Shown piece by piece: positions 10,678 through 19,633 of a stretch of DNA of 64,000 bases. The translations under genes and the position numbers were made by a program. Numbering within the stretch: the first letter of the stretch is position 1; the number at the start of each line of letters is the position of its first letter. This DNA is from Sphingopyxis alaskensis RB2256 (GTDB lineage Bacteria > Pseudomonadota > Alphaproteobacteria > Sphingomonadales > Sphingomonadaceae). The notes beneath the pieces are model-generated. The model searched no databases. It saw nothing but the letters and a program-made list of their open reading frames with translations, and was not told where the DNA came from. Location of the stretch: positions 558,001-622,000 of the forward strand of contig NC_008048.1 of assembly GCF_000013985.1 (NCBI RefSeq). The letters are read 5' to 3'.

Positions 10678-11649
10678 TCACCAGTTCCCGAAACTCGCGT
10701 CCGCCGGGTCCGAACGGTGAAAGGCGCGCTCCTTGCGGCGCCAGCCATAGCGCCGCCGCTTCACCAATAGCAGGCACGGCCAGTCCGCGCTGCCGCCGCG
10801 TCCTGCCAGACGGAACCCCTGCGCACGATAGGCAGCCAGCACCGGCTCCATCTGCCGCGCGATCAGTCCGGCCAGGATCGCATGGCCGCCGGGCGCCGTT
10901 GCGGCGGCGATGTCGGGAGCAAGGGTGATGAGCGGCCCCGCAAGAATGTTGGCGATGACCAGATCATAGGGCGCACGGCGGCGGATCGCCGGATGGTCGG
11001 TCCCCGGCGCGACCGCCAAGGCCAACCGCCCACCGCCGCGCCCCAGCGGCACGCCGTTGACCGCGGCATTGTCGCGGGTGACAAAGATGCTCGCGGGGTC
11101 GATGTCCGACGCGATTACCCGCGCCCTCGGCCACAGCGCCATCGCCGCAAAGGCGAGCAGGCCGGTGCCGGTGCCGATGTCCGCTATGTTGCGTGGAGTT
11201 CCACCGCGCCGGGCGAGCCGGTCGAGCATGGCAAGACAGCCCGCCGTTGTGTCGTGCCCGCCAGTCCCGAAAGCCTGGCTCGCGTCGATCAGGAAGGGTG
11301 TGGTGCCGGGCGGCAAGCGGCCCGAATAGCTGCTGGTATGAACAAAGAAACGGCCCGCCCGGACGGGTTCGAGTCCCTGCTGACTGAGCGTTACCCAATC
11401 CTCGTCGGGCAGCCGCTCGACGATCGGCATTTCGTCCCTGGCGCTCGGGACGAGCGAGCGGAGCAGGTCCAGCAGGGCCGCGTCGGGTTTGTCATCCAGA
11501 TAGGCGTCGAGCTGCCACAGCCCCGTATCCTCGTCGATCTCGCGCGTCACCACCACCGGGGGCGCGTCCAGCGCATCAAGCGCGGGAATCTCGCCCGACA
11601 GCGCCTCGGCCTCGGCGCGCGTACAGGGAAAGGAGACGATCCAGCTCAT
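10678..11649 (-). CDS. prmA: Ribosomal protein L11 methyltransferase
   Basis: PrmA trimethylates ribosomal protein L11 using S-adenosylmethionine. Family motifs: the FGTGGHDTT segment (about 127-135), SAM-binding IADIGTGTGLLAFAAMALWP, ASDIDPASI and the product-site DLVIANILAGPLITLAP. The length of 323 residues is slightly above the usual 290-300, with a basic C-terminal extension (LLVKRRRYGWRRKERAFHR). The ATG lies immediately after the SDR stop on the minus strand with no gap, so the two genes are probably cotranscribed. Confidence 0.93.
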   Translation of the reverse strand: MSWIVSFPCTRAEAEALSGEIPALDALDAPPVVVTREIDEDTGLWQLDAYLDDKPDAALLDLLRSLVPSARDEMPIVERLPDEDWVTLSQQGLEPVRAGRFFVHTSSYSGRLPPGTTPFLIDASQAFGTGGHDTTAGCLAMLDRLARRGGTPRNIADIGTGTGLLAFAAMALWPRARVIASDIDPASIFVTRDNAAVNGVPLGRGGGRLALAVAPGTDHPAIRRRAPYDLVIANILAGPLITLAPDIAAATAPGGHAILAGLIARQMEPVLAAYRAQGFRLAGRGGSADWPCLLLVKRRRYGWRRKERAFHRSDPADASFGNW

Positions 11650-12342
11650 TCAGCGGACATAGCTGGCGCCGTTGATGTCGAGTATCGCGCCGGTCATCGA
11701 CGCGGGCGCCTGCATCGCGCACCAGCGCGCCATTTCGCCGACCTCGTCCGGCATCGCGACACGGCCCAGCGGAATGTCGGCGAGCAATTTCTCGCCGCCG
11801 CGGCTTTCCAGATATTCGTCGGCCATGCCCGTCATCGTGAAGCCGGGGCAGATGGCAAAGGCGAGGATACCATCCCTGGCATAAGCGCGCGCGATCGTCT
11901 TGGTCATCGCGACCATGCCCGCTTTCGACGCCGCATAATGCCAGTGCACGGGGCTGTCGCCGCGATAGGCGGCGCGGCTCGCGATATTGACGATGCGGCC
12001 GCCCGATTGGCGCGCCTGCCAGTGCAACACCGCGCGGCGGCACAGCTGCGCGCTCGCGGTCAGATTTATCTGCATCGTGCGGTTCCAGTTCGCGAGCCAT
12101 TCGGCATCGGTCGCGTCGAGGGGGTTCGCCTCGAACACCCCGGCGTTGTTGACGAGTATGTCGATACGGCCATCCAGTTGGTCGAGGCTCGTGTGCCACA
12201 GCCGGTCGGGGGTTGCCGGGTCGCCGAGGTCGCCGTCGGCGCTCGACAGGGCGACGATCTTCGTTGCGGTGGAGGTCAGCGCTTCGGCGATCGCCGCGCC
12301 GATGCCGCGGCTCGCGCCGGTGATCAGGATATGGGTTGGCAT
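11650..12342 (-). CDS. Short-chain dehydrogenase/reductase
   Basis: Classical SDR oxidoreductase of 230 residues, FabG-like in layout but with unknown substrate. The cofactor motif TGASRGIG is at residues 8-15 and NNAG at about 65-68. The catalytic Ser is in VNIASRAAY and the Tyr/Lys pair in YAASKAG; PGFTMTGM follows. The C-terminal DINGASYVR resembles the usual DGGxxxx end. It is followed directly by prmA. A family B repeat lies upstream. Confidence 0.88.
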   Translation of the reverse strand: MPTHILITGASRGIGAAIAEALTSTATKIVALSSADGDLGDPATPDRLWHTSLDQLDGRIDILVNNAGVFEANPLDATDAEWLANWNRTMQINLTASAQLCRRAVLHWQARQSGGRIVNIASRAAYRGDSPVHWHYAASKAGMVAMTKTIARAYARDGILAFAICPGFTMTGMADEYLESRGGEKLLADIPLGRVAMPDEVGEMARWCAMQAPASMTGAILDINGASYVR

Positions 12343-12396
12343 GACGCGGCTTTAGGCAGCGGGGCTGGGCTTGCCAAGCGGGCGCATCCGCAAACT

Positions 12397-12474
12397 CGTC
12401 ATCCCGGCGAAGGCCGGGATCTCGCCGGTGCGTGAGAGGGCGAGGGTGAGATCCCGGCCTTCGCCGGGATGACG
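12397..12474. repeat. Palindromic repeat, family B (copy 1)
   Basis: Two inverted copies of CGTCATCCCGGCGAAGGCCG-type sequence flank a short centre, with inner GGATCTCGCC / GGGTGAGATC arms. It lies between the SDR gene and the chemoreceptor gene. Related copies are at 27324-27382 and 37091-37118. Confidence 0.85.
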
Positions 12475-12489
12475 ATGAAATAAGTGAGC

Positions 12490-13842
12490 TTACGCCACCC
12501 GGCTGCTGAACTCGCTCGCGGCCTGTTCCAGTTGCTGGAGTCGTCCGCCCATCTTGGCGAACTCCTGGCTCAGCACGCTGATCTCGGTCGCGACCATCCC
12601 CGAGTCGTTACGGATGCTCGCGATCGTCGACGACATCGAGTCGGCGGCGAGTGCCGTTTCGTCGACAGCGGCGGTGATCGACGTGACCGTCTGCGCCTGC
12701 GCATCCATCGCCTCGCGGATGCGCTGCGCCGAACGCTGGACGTCGACGATCGTTTGCTGGATCGATTGATTCGCGCTCACCGATCCGCGCGTGGCCTGCT
12801 GGATCGCGGCGATCTTGCCGGCGATGTCGTCGGTGGCGCGCGCGGTTTCGTTGGCCAGGCTCTTCACCTCCTGCGCGACGACGGCAAAGCCGCGGCCCGA
12901 TTCGCCCGCGCGCGCCGCCTCGATCGTGGCGTTGAGCGCGAGCAGGTTGGTCTGTCCCGCAATTTCGCGGATCAGGCCCAGGATCGATTCGATCGATTCG
13001 GCGTGATGCGACAAGGCTTCCGACATGGCGACCGCTTCGCCCGCCTGTTCGGACGCGCGCGTCGCCACGCTGGCCGAAGCTTCGACTTCGCTGCGCGCAT
13101 CCTCGATCGCGCGGATCAGGCCCGCGGCGGTGGAGGCGGCTTCGCGCATCGCCATCGCCGATTGTTCGGACGCCGCGGCGACTTCGCTGGTCTTGGCGAT
13201 CATGCCTTTCGCGGCCTGGTCGGCCGAGGCGGCCTGCCTGGCAAGCCGCTCGCGTACGCCCTCGGTATCCTGCACCAGCGATGCGATCGAGCGGTCGAAA
13301 TCGCGTGCCAGCGTCTGTCGTTCGCTGGAAATCACCGCGCGATCGAGCTTGCTCGCATAGCGCTGCATGATGTCGAACTCGAGCAGCGCGAGCCGGTTGA
13401 TCGCGCTCGTCAGCCGTGCCAGCCGCTCCGCATCGCCGATACATGCTTCGACGACATATTCGATTGTCAGCCGCTGGCTTTCGGCGATGCACGACATGAC
13501 CGATGCGAGCGGCATTTTGACGCGCCGCGCCATATGCGTGTTCTGGCAGGCGATCGTCGCGGCTTCCTGTCCGGCGGCGTCGGCATATTTGACCGACGCG
13601 TGGCGCGCACTGCCGCGGACATAGCTGTCGTAAAGCTCGCCTTCGACGCGGCGATCCATGTTCGGCAGCGCGTTGAAGGCATCCCAATAGGCGCGCGCGA
13701 CGGCCTCTTCGCGGCCCGCGATGATCGCGTGGATTTCCGCGGCGTTGGCCGCCAGCCGTCCGTCGAGATCATAATAAGGAAAGCGTTCCGACATCAAAAT
13801 CGGATCGATCTGTTGCTTGTGAATCGGATTGTCCTTCACCAT
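12490..13842 (-). CDS. Soluble methyl-accepting chemotaxis protein with globin-like sensor domain
   Basis: Cytoplasmic chemoreceptor of 450 residues without a membrane segment. The C-terminal half is a signalling domain with the conserved hairpin tip ([20 protein letters not shown], then [19 protein letters not shown]). Long coiled-coil helices flank it. The N-terminal 150 residues are all-helical ([24 protein letters not shown]) and resemble the globin-coupled-sensor family; I cannot fix the haem-ligating His by eye. The ATG at 13842 was chosen over longer frames because upstream codons look non-coding and overlap the Lrp gene end. A CtrA-like box lies about 90 bases upstream. Confidence 0.85.
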   Translation of the reverse strand: MVKDNPIHKQQIDPILMSERFPYYDLDGRLAANAAEIHAIIAGREEAVARAYWDAFNALPNMDRRVEGELYDSYVRGSARHASVKYADAAGQEAATIACQNTHMARRVKMPLASVMSCIAESQRLTIEYVVEACIGDAERLARLTSAINRLALLEFDIMQRYASKLDRAVISSERQTLARDFDRSIASLVQDTEGVRERLARQAASADQAAKGMIAKTSEVAAASEQSAMAMREAASTAAGLIRAIEDARSEVEASASVATRASEQAGEAVAMSEALSHHAESIESILGLIREIAGQTNLLALNATIEAARAGESGRGFAVVAQEVKSLANETARATDDIAGKIAAIQQATRGSVSANQSIQQTIVDVQRSAQRIREAMDAQAQTVTSITAAVDETALAADSMSSTIASIRNDSGMVATEISVLSQEFAKMGGRLQQLEQAASEFSSRVA

Positions 13843-13931
13843 GATCCCATCCCTGGTCGATCCAAAGCCGCGCGGGTCTTCGCCCCCTTGCGTCCCACGA
13901 AACTGGTGAACGGGATATGCGGCAAGACTGG

Positions 13932-13946
13932 TAAATTGACCGTTAA
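13932..13946 (-). promoter_or_regulatory. CtrA-like box upstream of the chemoreceptor gene
   Basis: On the minus strand the sequence is TTAA-N7-TTTAC, one mismatch from the CtrA box TTAA-N7-TTAAC. It overlaps the stop codon of the Lrp gene and lies 90 bases before the chemoreceptor start. Motility and chemotaxis genes are frequent CtrA targets in alphaproteobacteria. Confidence 0.4.
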
Positions 13947-14410
13947 CCGGCGGCGGACACCGGATAACCCTCGAACGCCTTGATCGTGCGCAGCGCAAAG
14001 GCGCTGTGCATCGCGGCGACACCGGGCAGGCGCGACAGGCAATGGCGGTGCAGCCGGTCGAAATCGGCGACGCTGCGCGCCGCGACGCGCAGCCGGTAGT
14101 CGGAGGCGCCCGACAAGAGCTGGCATTCCAAAATCTCGTCGAAACTTTTGACCGCGCTCTCGAACGCGGTCAGCGCCTCCTCGCTCTGCGAGGTGAGGCT
14201 GATATCGACGAACACGTCGAGCCCCAGCCCGATGCGTTCGGGCGACAGGCGCGCCGCATAGCCGGTGATGATCCCCTGGGCTTCGAGTGCGCGGATGCGG
14301 CGATGGCAGGCCGACGGCGACAGCCCGACGATCTCGCCGAGTTCGGCGGCAGGTTTTGGTCCCTCGCGCTGAAGCAGATGGAGCAGCTTTGCATCGATCC
14401 GATCAATCAT
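13943..14410 (-). CDS. Lrp/AsnC family transcriptional regulator
   Basis: A 155-residue feast/famine regulator. An N-terminal winged helix ([13 protein letters not shown], then [22 protein letters not shown]) is joined to a C-terminal RAM/ACT effector domain (about 65-150). The ATG at 14410 gives the standard [10 protein letters not shown] start. It is divergent from the alanine dehydrogenase gene with 155 bases between them, which strongly suggests it controls ald in response to an amino acid, probably alanine. Confidence 0.92.
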   Translation of the reverse strand: MIDRIDAKLLHLLQREGPKPAAELGEIVGLSPSACHRRIRALEAQGIITGYAARLSPERIGLGLDVFVDISLTSQSEEALTAFESAVKSFDEILECQLLSGASDYRLRVAARSVADFDRLHRHCLSRLPGVAAMHSAFALRTIKAFEGYPVSAAG

Positions 14411-14444
14411 TGTGCGCGAAACCCCGATATGGCGGCAAAATCTT

Positions 14445-14456
14445 GCACATTTGTGC
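14445..14456. promoter_or_regulatory. Palindrome between the Lrp regulator and ald
   Basis: GCACA-TT-TGTGC in the divergent intergenic region is a candidate operator for the Lrp-type regulator. The surrounding 155 bases hold further A/T-rich half sites (GCAAAATCTTGC) but no clear promoter elements. Confidence 0.4.
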
Positions 14457-14565
14457 CGGACCGAAGGATCATATGCAAGCACCTCGCGGCGCTTTGCTGC
14501 TATTCTCGTCTGATCGCTCCGCGTGCCGGCCGGGCGCGCTGCGGGCGAGGATATTGGAGAGCAAG

Positions 14566-15681
14566 ATGATCATCGGCACCCCCAAGGAAATCAAGAATCA
14601 CGAATATCGCGTCGGGCTGACCCCCGAAAGCGCGCGCGAGCTCGTCGTCCACGGACACCGCGTGCTGGTCGAAACCGGCGCGGGTGAGGGGATTGGCGCA
14701 CACGACCGCTACTATGTCGAAGCGGGCGCCGAGATCGTCCAGAGCGCCGATGATATTTTTGCGGGCGCCGACATGGTCGTGAAGGTCAAGGAGCCGCAGC
14801 CGGTCGAGCGCGCGATGCTGCGCGAGGGACAGATCCTCTATACCTATCTTCACCTTGCCCCCGACCCCGACCAGACGCGCGACCTGATGAAGTCGGGCGC
14901 GGTGTGCATCGCTTATGAAACGGTCACGAGCCCGCACGGCGGCCTGCCGCTCCTGAAGCCGATGAGCCAGGTTGCGGGGCGCATGTCGATCCAGGCGGGG
15001 GCGACCGCGCTTGAAAAGGCGCACGGTGGCCGCGGCGTACTATTGGGCGGCGTCCCCGGCGTCGCGCCGGGCAAGGTGTGCGTGATCGGCGGCGGGGTCG
15101 TCGGCTTCAACGCCGCGCAGATGGCGGCGGGGCTCGGCGCCGACGTCACCATCCTCGACCGCGATCCCGAAGTGCTCGAGCGCGTCGGCACCTTTTTCGA
15201 AGCGCGGGCGAAGACGCGCTTCTCGAATCGCGCGAACCTTGCCGAATGCGTCGCCGAGGCCGATCTGGTGATCGGCGCCGTGCTGATCCCCGGCGCCGAG
15301 GCGCCCAAGCTCGTCAACCGCGAGATGCTCGGCACGATGCGCCCCGGCTCGGTGCTCGTCGACGTCGCGATCGATCAGGGCGGCTGTTTCGAAACCAGCC
15401 ATGCGACCACCCATGCCGACCCGACCTATGTGATCGACGGCATCGTCCATTATGCGGTCGCGAACATGCCGGGCGCGGTCGCGCGCACCAGCACCTATGC
15501 GCTCAACAACGTCACCCTGCCGCACGCGCTGCGCATCGCCGACCTGGGCTGGAAAGAGGCATTGCGCCGCGATCCGCATCTTTTGCAGGGTTTGAACGTA
15601 TGGAATGGTAAGGTGACGTTCGAAGCCGTAGCGGAAGCGATCGGAACCGATTATGTGCCTGTCGAACAGGCACTCGACTGA
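14566..15681 (+). CDS. ald: Alanine dehydrogenase
   Basis: Catalyses the reversible NAD-dependent oxidative deamination of L-alanine to pyruvate. The 371-residue length is typical. Signature regions: [17 protein letters not shown] at the N-terminus, VKVKEPQ with the pyruvate-binding Lys (about residue 75), [10 protein letters not shown] with the catalytic His, and the Rossmann motif [21 protein letters not shown] (about 171-191). It is preceded by GGAGAGCAAG as a ribosome binding site and is divergent from its probable Lrp-type regulator. Confidence 0.97.
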   Translation: MIIGTPKEIKNHEYRVGLTPESARELVVHGHRVLVETGAGEGIGAHDRYYVEAGAEIVQSADDIFAGADMVVKVKEPQPVERAMLREGQILYTYLHLAPDPDQTRDLMKSGAVCIAYETVTSPHGGLPLLKPMSQVAGRMSIQAGATALEKAHGGRGVLLGGVPGVAPGKVCVIGGGVVGFNAAQMAAGLGADVTILDRDPEVLERVGTFFEARAKTRFSNRANLAECVAEADLVIGAVLIPGAEAPKLVNREMLGTMRPGSVLVDVAIDQGGCFETSHATTHADPTYVIDGIVHYAVANMPGAVARTSTYALNNVTLPHALRIADLGWKEALRRDPHLLQGLNVWNGKVTFEAVAEAIGTDYVPVEQALD

Positions 15682-15702
15682 CGACAAGGACCATGAAGCC
15701 AG

Positions 15703-15936
15703 ATGACCGACCAAGCCCCGCCGCCCGCCGACGACGAAGCCCAGGAAAATGAAGTGCTGCGCGCCGCGCGCGAGCTGCAACAGCAGCGCGAGGCGGCCGA
15801 AGCCGCCGAGGCCGCTGACAAGGAGGCGGGCAAGTCCAGACGCGGCTGGAAAACCGCGGCGGCGGCGGGGCTCGGTATTGGCTCGGCGGCGGTGATCGCG
15901 GCGCTGCTCTACGCCAATCGCGGCAAGATCAAATAG
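15703..15936 (+). CDS. Small conserved-looking membrane protein, unknown function
   Basis: A 77-residue product with an acidic, Glu/Ala/Gln-rich N-terminal helix (about 10-45), a basic patch (KSRRGWK), one membrane segment (TAAAAGLGIGSAAVIAALLY) and a short basic tail (ANRGKIK). Topology is probably N-in with the tail outside or a tail anchor. It starts 21 bases after ald and may share its transcript. A terminator follows. I do not recognise the family. Confidence 0.75.
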   Translation: MTDQAPPPADDEAQENEVLRAARELQQQREAAEAAEAADKEAGKSRRGWKTAAAAGLGIGSAAVIAALLYANRGKIK

Positions 15937-15966
15937 CACCCGGCGCGCCCCGGACCTGAAAACAAG

Positions 15967-15994
15967 AAAAGGGCGGCCATCATGCCGCCCTTTT
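15967..15994. terminator. Bidirectional terminator between the small membrane protein and azoR
   Basis: AAAAGGGCGGC / GCCGCCCTTTT form an 11-bp perfect stem with A-run and T-run on either side. It serves the plus-strand small gene and the minus-strand azoR gene. Confidence 0.88.
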
Positions 15995-16014
15995 CTGTGC
16001 GTGGAGCCGATGGA

Positions 16015-16614
16015 TCAGGCCGCCTGTTGCAGCGCCTCGATCGCAGACGTTGCGCGCGCGATTGCCCCGCCGTCCATCATCTGCTGGTCGGCGGCGATGA
16101 TCGTGACATCGGTGATGCCGACAAAGCCGAGCACATGGCGCAGGTATCCGGTCGCAAAATCATGGTCGCTGCCGACGGGCACACCGCCCGACGCGACGAC
16201 CAGCCAGGCCTTCTTGCCCTTCAGCAGCCCTTCGGGACCGGCTTCGGTATAGCGGAAGGTGCGGCGGGCGCGGGCGATCAGGTCGACCCACGCCTTCAGC
16301 GCCGCGGGGATCGCGAAATTATAGACGGGCACGCCGATGACGATCGTGTCGGCGGCTTCGAGTTCGGCGATCAGCTCGTCGGAGCTGGCGAGCGCGGCCT
16401 TCTGCTCGTCGTTGCGCTCGGCCTCGTCGGTGAAATTGGCGCCGACCCAGCTTTCGGTCAGCAGCGCGGGCGGGGTGAGCGCAAGGTCGCGGGTGGTCAC
16501 CGCCGCACCATAGCCCTGTTCGACAAGGCGGGCGACGAGCTGGTCGGTCAGCTGGCGCGTGGTCGATCCGCTGGTGCGGGCGCTGGCGTCGATACGAAGG
16601 ATATTGGACATCAT
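16015..16614 (-). CDS. azoR: FMN-dependent NADH-azoreductase
   Basis: Flavodoxin-fold quinone and azo compound reductase. The start MMSNILRIDASARTSGSTTR has the phosphate-binding loop of AzoR; PVYNFAIPAALKAWVDLIAR is the conserved FMN-binding and dimer segment, followed by RARRTFRYTEAGPEGLL. AAGGAG lies just upstream of two consecutive ATG codons (16614 and 16611). It is followed downstream by a bidirectional terminator. Together with pirin and the LysR gene it forms a typical quinone/oxidant-response neighbourhood. Confidence 0.93.
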   Translation of the reverse strand: MMSNILRIDASARTSGSTTRQLTDQLVARLVEQGYGAAVTTRDLALTPPALLTESWVGANFTDEAERNDEQKAALASSDELIAELEAADTIVIGVPVYNFAIPAALKAWVDLIARARRTFRYTEAGPEGLLKGKKAWLVVASGGVPVGSDHDFATGYLRHVLGFVGITDVTIIAADQQMMDGGAIARATSAIEALQQAA

Positions 16615-16725
16615 CTTACTCCTTGGGTTCAAGCGGGGAGAGGGGGGTGCCGCGAGCCGGGGGGCAACTCGCGGCACCGGGTGGGCCACCGTCAGGGAGG
16701 GACGTCGGCGGCCCGGGGGGGGGCG

Positions 16726-17424
16726 TTACAGGCTGTCGACGAGGACCAGTTCGGCGTCGTCGATCGCTTCGACCTCGATCATCCCGACATCGCGCAGCGC
16801 GATGCCGTCGCGGGGATCGGCGTCGTGGCCGTTGACGCGGATGCGACCCTTGGCGGCGACCAGATAGGCGTGGCGTCCGGCTTCGAGGTCATAGGAGACG
16901 CTCTCACCGGCGTTCACCGCCGCTGCGGCGACGCGGGCGTTGGCGCGGATCGGCAGCGCGTCGCCATCGCCTTCGATTCCGCTCGCCAGCGTCACGAACT
17001 GGCCCGACCTATCGGCCTTGGGAAACTGGCGTGCGCCCCAGCAGGGGTTGCCGCCCGCCTGATCGGGGATGATCCAGATCTGGAACAGCGTCGTCTCCTC
17101 ATCCTCGAGGTTGAACTCGCTGTGGGTGACGCCCGTGCCCGCGCTCATCACCTGGACGTCTCCCGCTGCGGTGCGGCCGACGTTGCCCATGGAGTCGCGA
17201 TGGCTGATCGCGCCGGTGCGGACATAGGTGATGATTTCCATGTCGCGGTGCGGATGCGGGGGGAAACCCGCCTGCGCCGCGATGCGATCGTCGTTCCACA
17301 CGCGCAGCGCGCCCCAGCCCATGCGGTCGGGGTCGTGATAGTTGGCGAAGGAAAAATGATGGCGGGCGTCGAGCCAGCCATGGTCGGCGTGGCCCAGCGT
17401 GTCGAACTTGCGAATGTCGATCAT
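16726..17424 (-). CDS. Pirin family protein
   Basis: Bicupin of the pirin/YhhW family; some members have quercetin 2,3-dioxygenase activity. Metal ligands are visible as His57 and His59 in PHPHRDMEIITYV, and His101 and Glu103 in GVTHSEFN. MSAGTG precedes the third ligand. The C-terminal cupin (about 140-232) has no metal motif, as usual. A run of nine G (16715-16723) begins three bases beyond the stop. azoR lies 112 bases downstream on the same strand. Confidence 0.92.
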   Translation of the reverse strand: MIDIRKFDTLGHADHGWLDARHHFSFANYHDPDRMGWGALRVWNDDRIAAQAGFPPHPHRDMEIITYVRTGAISHRDSMGNVGRTAAGDVQVMSAGTGVTHSEFNLEDEETTLFQIWIIPDQAGGNPCWGARQFPKADRSGQFVTLASGIEGDGDALPIRANARVAAAAVNAGESVSYDLEAGRHAYLVAAKGRIRVNGHDADPRDGIALRDVGMIEVEAIDDAELVLVDSL

Positions 17425-17550
17425 GGCCGTGTCCTTTCTCTGCCGCCGCCGGGCCGGGGTGCCCGGCGGCGTTCATCGGTTGAGGACAAAATAGGGATTG
17501 GGATCGTTTCTGAAATAGCATAGACGGAAAATCATCGTTTCCATATTGAT

Positions 17551-17648
17551 CGTCATTGCGAGCGAAGCGAAGCAATCTCCAGCTATCGGTCTTGGGCAAG
17601 GACGAAAGCTGGAGATTGCCGCGTCGCCTGCGGCTCCTCGCAATGACG
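17551..17648. repeat. REP-type palindromic repeat, family A (copy 2)
   Basis: The ends CGTCATTGCGAGCGAAGCGA and CTCGCAATGACG are the same as in the copy at 10581-10672. The centre differs and has its own palindrome (AATCTCCAGCT / AGCTGGAGATT). It fills much of the space between the divergent pirin and LysR genes. Confidence 0.88.
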
Positions 17649-17671
17649 AACAGGTGGGTAGGAGATAGTTG

Positions 17672-18607
17672 ATGGCGCTTCCCGATTATGAAGGCTGGGC
17701 CTGTTTCGTTGCGGTCGCCGACGGCGGCAGCTTCACCGCGGCGGCTGCCGCGCTCGGTCTGTCGAAGGCGACCGTGTCGAAGGCGGTGACGCGGCTCGAG
17801 ACGTCGCTTGGCATCACCTTGTTGCACCGAAGTTCGCGCGTTGTCGCGGTGTCGACGGCGGGGGCGGGGCTGCTCGACGAAGCGCGCGCGATGGTCGCCG
17901 CGGCGACCGCGGCCACCGAGGCGGCGCGCGGCGACCGGCTCGACCTCGCCGGCCCGATCCGCCTTGCCGCGCCGATGAGCTTCGGGATCAAGGTGCTTGG
18001 CCCGGTGCTCGCCGCCTTTCTCGACCGCCATCCCGCAGTCGAGATCGACCTGTTGCTCAGCGACGCGCGCAACGACCCGATCGCCGAGGGCATCGACCTC
18101 ACGCTGCGCATCGCGCCGCTCGCCGATTCCAGCCTGCTGGCGCGCACGATCGCGCCCGTCGCGGCGTCGCTGATCGCCAGCCCCGCCTATCTCGAAAAGC
18201 ACGGCACACCCCGGCATCCGCTCGACCTCGCGCGCCATCGCCTCATCGGCTACGGTCATCGCCAGCGCGCGATGCCGCTCCATTTCTCGCGCGAAGGCGA
18301 AGAAGCGACGGTGCTGCCGACCGGGCCGCTGTTCGCGAACAATGGCGATGTGATGGTGCCGATGATCGTCGCGGGGAGCGGCATTGCGGTGCTGCCCGAT
18401 TTCATCGCGGCGGAGGAACTCGCCGCGGGCACCGTGGTTCCGATCCTCACCGACTGGTCGCTGCCGCAGTCGTATCTGCACCTTCTCTCGCCGCCCTCGC
18501 GGCTGCGTCCGGCGCGGGTGCGCGCCTTTTCGGATCATCTCGTCGATACGCTGAAAGGCTCGTGCCGTGGCGCCAACGAGCGCTATGCGGCGCTCCGAAA
18601 GGGGTGA
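17672..18607 (+). CDS. LysR family transcriptional regulator
   Basis: A 311-residue regulator. The N-terminal helix-turn-helix FVAVADGGSFTAAAAALGLSKATVSKAVTRLE (here split: FVAVADGGSF, AAAALGLSKATVSKAV) is followed by the substrate-binding domain (LAGPIRLAAPMSFG; SGIAVLPDFIA). AGGAG at 17660-17664 supports the ATG at 17672. It is divergent from the pirin-azoR pair; regulation of those genes is likely from position, though a REP repeat lies between them. Confidence 0.92.
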   Translation: MALPDYEGWACFVAVADGGSFTAAAAALGLSKATVSKAVTRLETSLGITLLHRSSRVVAVSTAGAGLLDEARAMVAAATAATEAARGDRLDLAGPIRLAAPMSFGIKVLGPVLAAFLDRHPAVEIDLLLSDARNDPIAEGIDLTLRIAPLADSSLLARTIAPVAASLIASPAYLEKHGTPRHPLDLARHRLIGYGHRQRAMPLHFSREGEEATVLPTGPLFANNGDVMVPMIVAGSGIAVLPDFIAAEELAAGTVVPILTDWSLPQSYLHLLSPPSRLRPARVRAFSDHLVDTLKGSCRGANERYAALRKG

Positions 18608-18640
18608 AGGTCTGCGCCGCGACTGTTGCAAATAGGGCGC

Positions 18641-18653
18641 GACTCGTGGATTC
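18641..18653. promoter_or_regulatory. Two GANTC (CcrM) methylation sites upstream of ctrA
   Basis: GACTC at 18641 and GATTC at 18649 lie just before the CtrA box. In Caulobacter, CcrM methylation of GANTC in the ctrA promoter affects transcription through the cell cycle, so the arrangement may have the same role here. Confidence 0.55.
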
Positions 18654-18660
18654 CTGCGGG

Positions 18661-18676
18661 TTAAATCAAAATTAAC
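18661..18676 (+). promoter_or_regulatory. CtrA binding box upstream of ctrA
   Basis: TTAA-ATCAAAA-TTAAC is a perfect match to the full CtrA box TTAA-N7-TTAAC, and the flanking G makes it symmetric (GTTAA-N7-TTAAC). It lies 127 bases before the ctrA start and indicates autoregulation. Confidence 0.8.
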
Positions 18677-18803
18677 CTTTTCCCTTCATTGCTTTCATGG
18701 TTAATGTTCCGGCAGTCCTGCAACGGGGGTTGGTCGGTGACATCCTTGATGATCATGCGATCGGTTCGCGGGATCATCGTGGGAAACAGTCAAGGGGTGC
18801 CCA

Positions 18804-19511
18804 ATGCGCGTACTGCTGATCGAGGACGAGCCGACGACCGCGAAAGCGATCGACACGATGCTCACGACCGAGGGCTTCAACGTCTACACCACCGATCTGG
18901 GCGAAGAGGGCCTCGATCTGGGTAAGCTCTATGATTACGACATCATCCTGCTCGACCTGAATCTGCCCGACATGCACGGCTATGACGTGCTCAAGAAGCT
19001 CCGCACCGCCAAGGTGCAGACGCCGGTGCTGATCCTGTCGGGCATTTCGGAAATGGACAGCAAGGTGCGTTCGTTCGGCTTCGGCGCCGACGATTATGTC
19101 ACCAAACCCTTCCACCGCGACGAACTGGTCGCCCGCATTCACGCGGTCGTCCGCCGGTCGAAAGGCCACAGCCAGAGCGTTATCAAGACGGGCAAGCTCG
19201 CGGTCAATCTGGATACCAAGACGGTCGAAGTCGACAGCATCCGGGTGCATCTGACCGGCAAGGAATATCAGATGCTGGAGCTGCTCAGCCTGCGCAAGGG
19301 CACCACGCTTACCAAGGAAATGTTCCTGAACCACCTGTACGGCGGCATGGACGAGCCCGAGCTGAAGATCATCGACGTCTTCATCTGCAAGCTGCGCAAG
19401 AAGCTCGCACTGGCGTGCGGCGGCGACAATTATATCGAGACGGTCTGGGGCCGCGGTTATGTCCTTCGCGACATCGACGACGAAGGCAATGAGGTGCGCC
19501 GCGTAGCCTGA
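18804..19511 (+). CDS. ctrA: Cell cycle response regulator CtrA
   Basis: OmpR-family response regulator that controls cell-cycle, motility and development genes in alphaproteobacteria. The receiver domain (1-120) starts [17 protein letters not shown], with phospho-acceptor Asp51 in [13 protein letters not shown] and Lys101 in YVTKPF. The winged-helix DNA-binding domain has [21 protein letters not shown] and [14 protein letters not shown]. The identity to CtrA along the protein is obvious by eye. The C-terminus ends in NEVRRVA, a hydrophobic end similar to the VA-A type that ClpXP recognises in Caulobacter. Confidence 0.97.
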   Translation: MRVLLIEDEPTTAKAIDTMLTTEGFNVYTTDLGEEGLDLGKLYDYDIILLDLNLPDMHGYDVLKKLRTAKVQTPVLILSGISEMDSKVRSFGFGADDYVTKPFHRDELVARIHAVVRRSKGHSQSVIKTGKLAVNLDTKTVEVDSIRVHLTGKEYQMLELLSLRKGTTLTKEMFLNHLYGGMDEPELKIIDVFICKLRKKLALACGGDNYIETVWGRGYVLRDIDDEGNEVRRVA

Positions 19512-19547
19512 CGCCGCGCGCACCGCACACAAGTTAACCGAGGGAAG

Positions 19548-19580
19548 CCGGCGCGGAGCAATCCGCGCCGGTTTTCCTTT
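19548..19580 (+). terminator. Rho-independent terminator after ctrA
   Basis: A perfect 10-bp stem (CCGGCGCGGA / TCCGCGCCGG) with a GCAA loop is followed by TTTTCCTTT. Confidence 0.88.
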
Positions 19581-19633
19581 TGAGCCAATATCATGTCATC
19601 GCGCTCTAACGACCGATCGCGGCCTGAAGCGAT

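Noticed and set aside
12484..13983. Plus-strand frame of about 500 codons opposite the chemoreceptor gene
   Set aside because: The minus strand encodes a convincing MCP signalling domain; the plus-strand product is repetitive RDR/DRG-type sequence.
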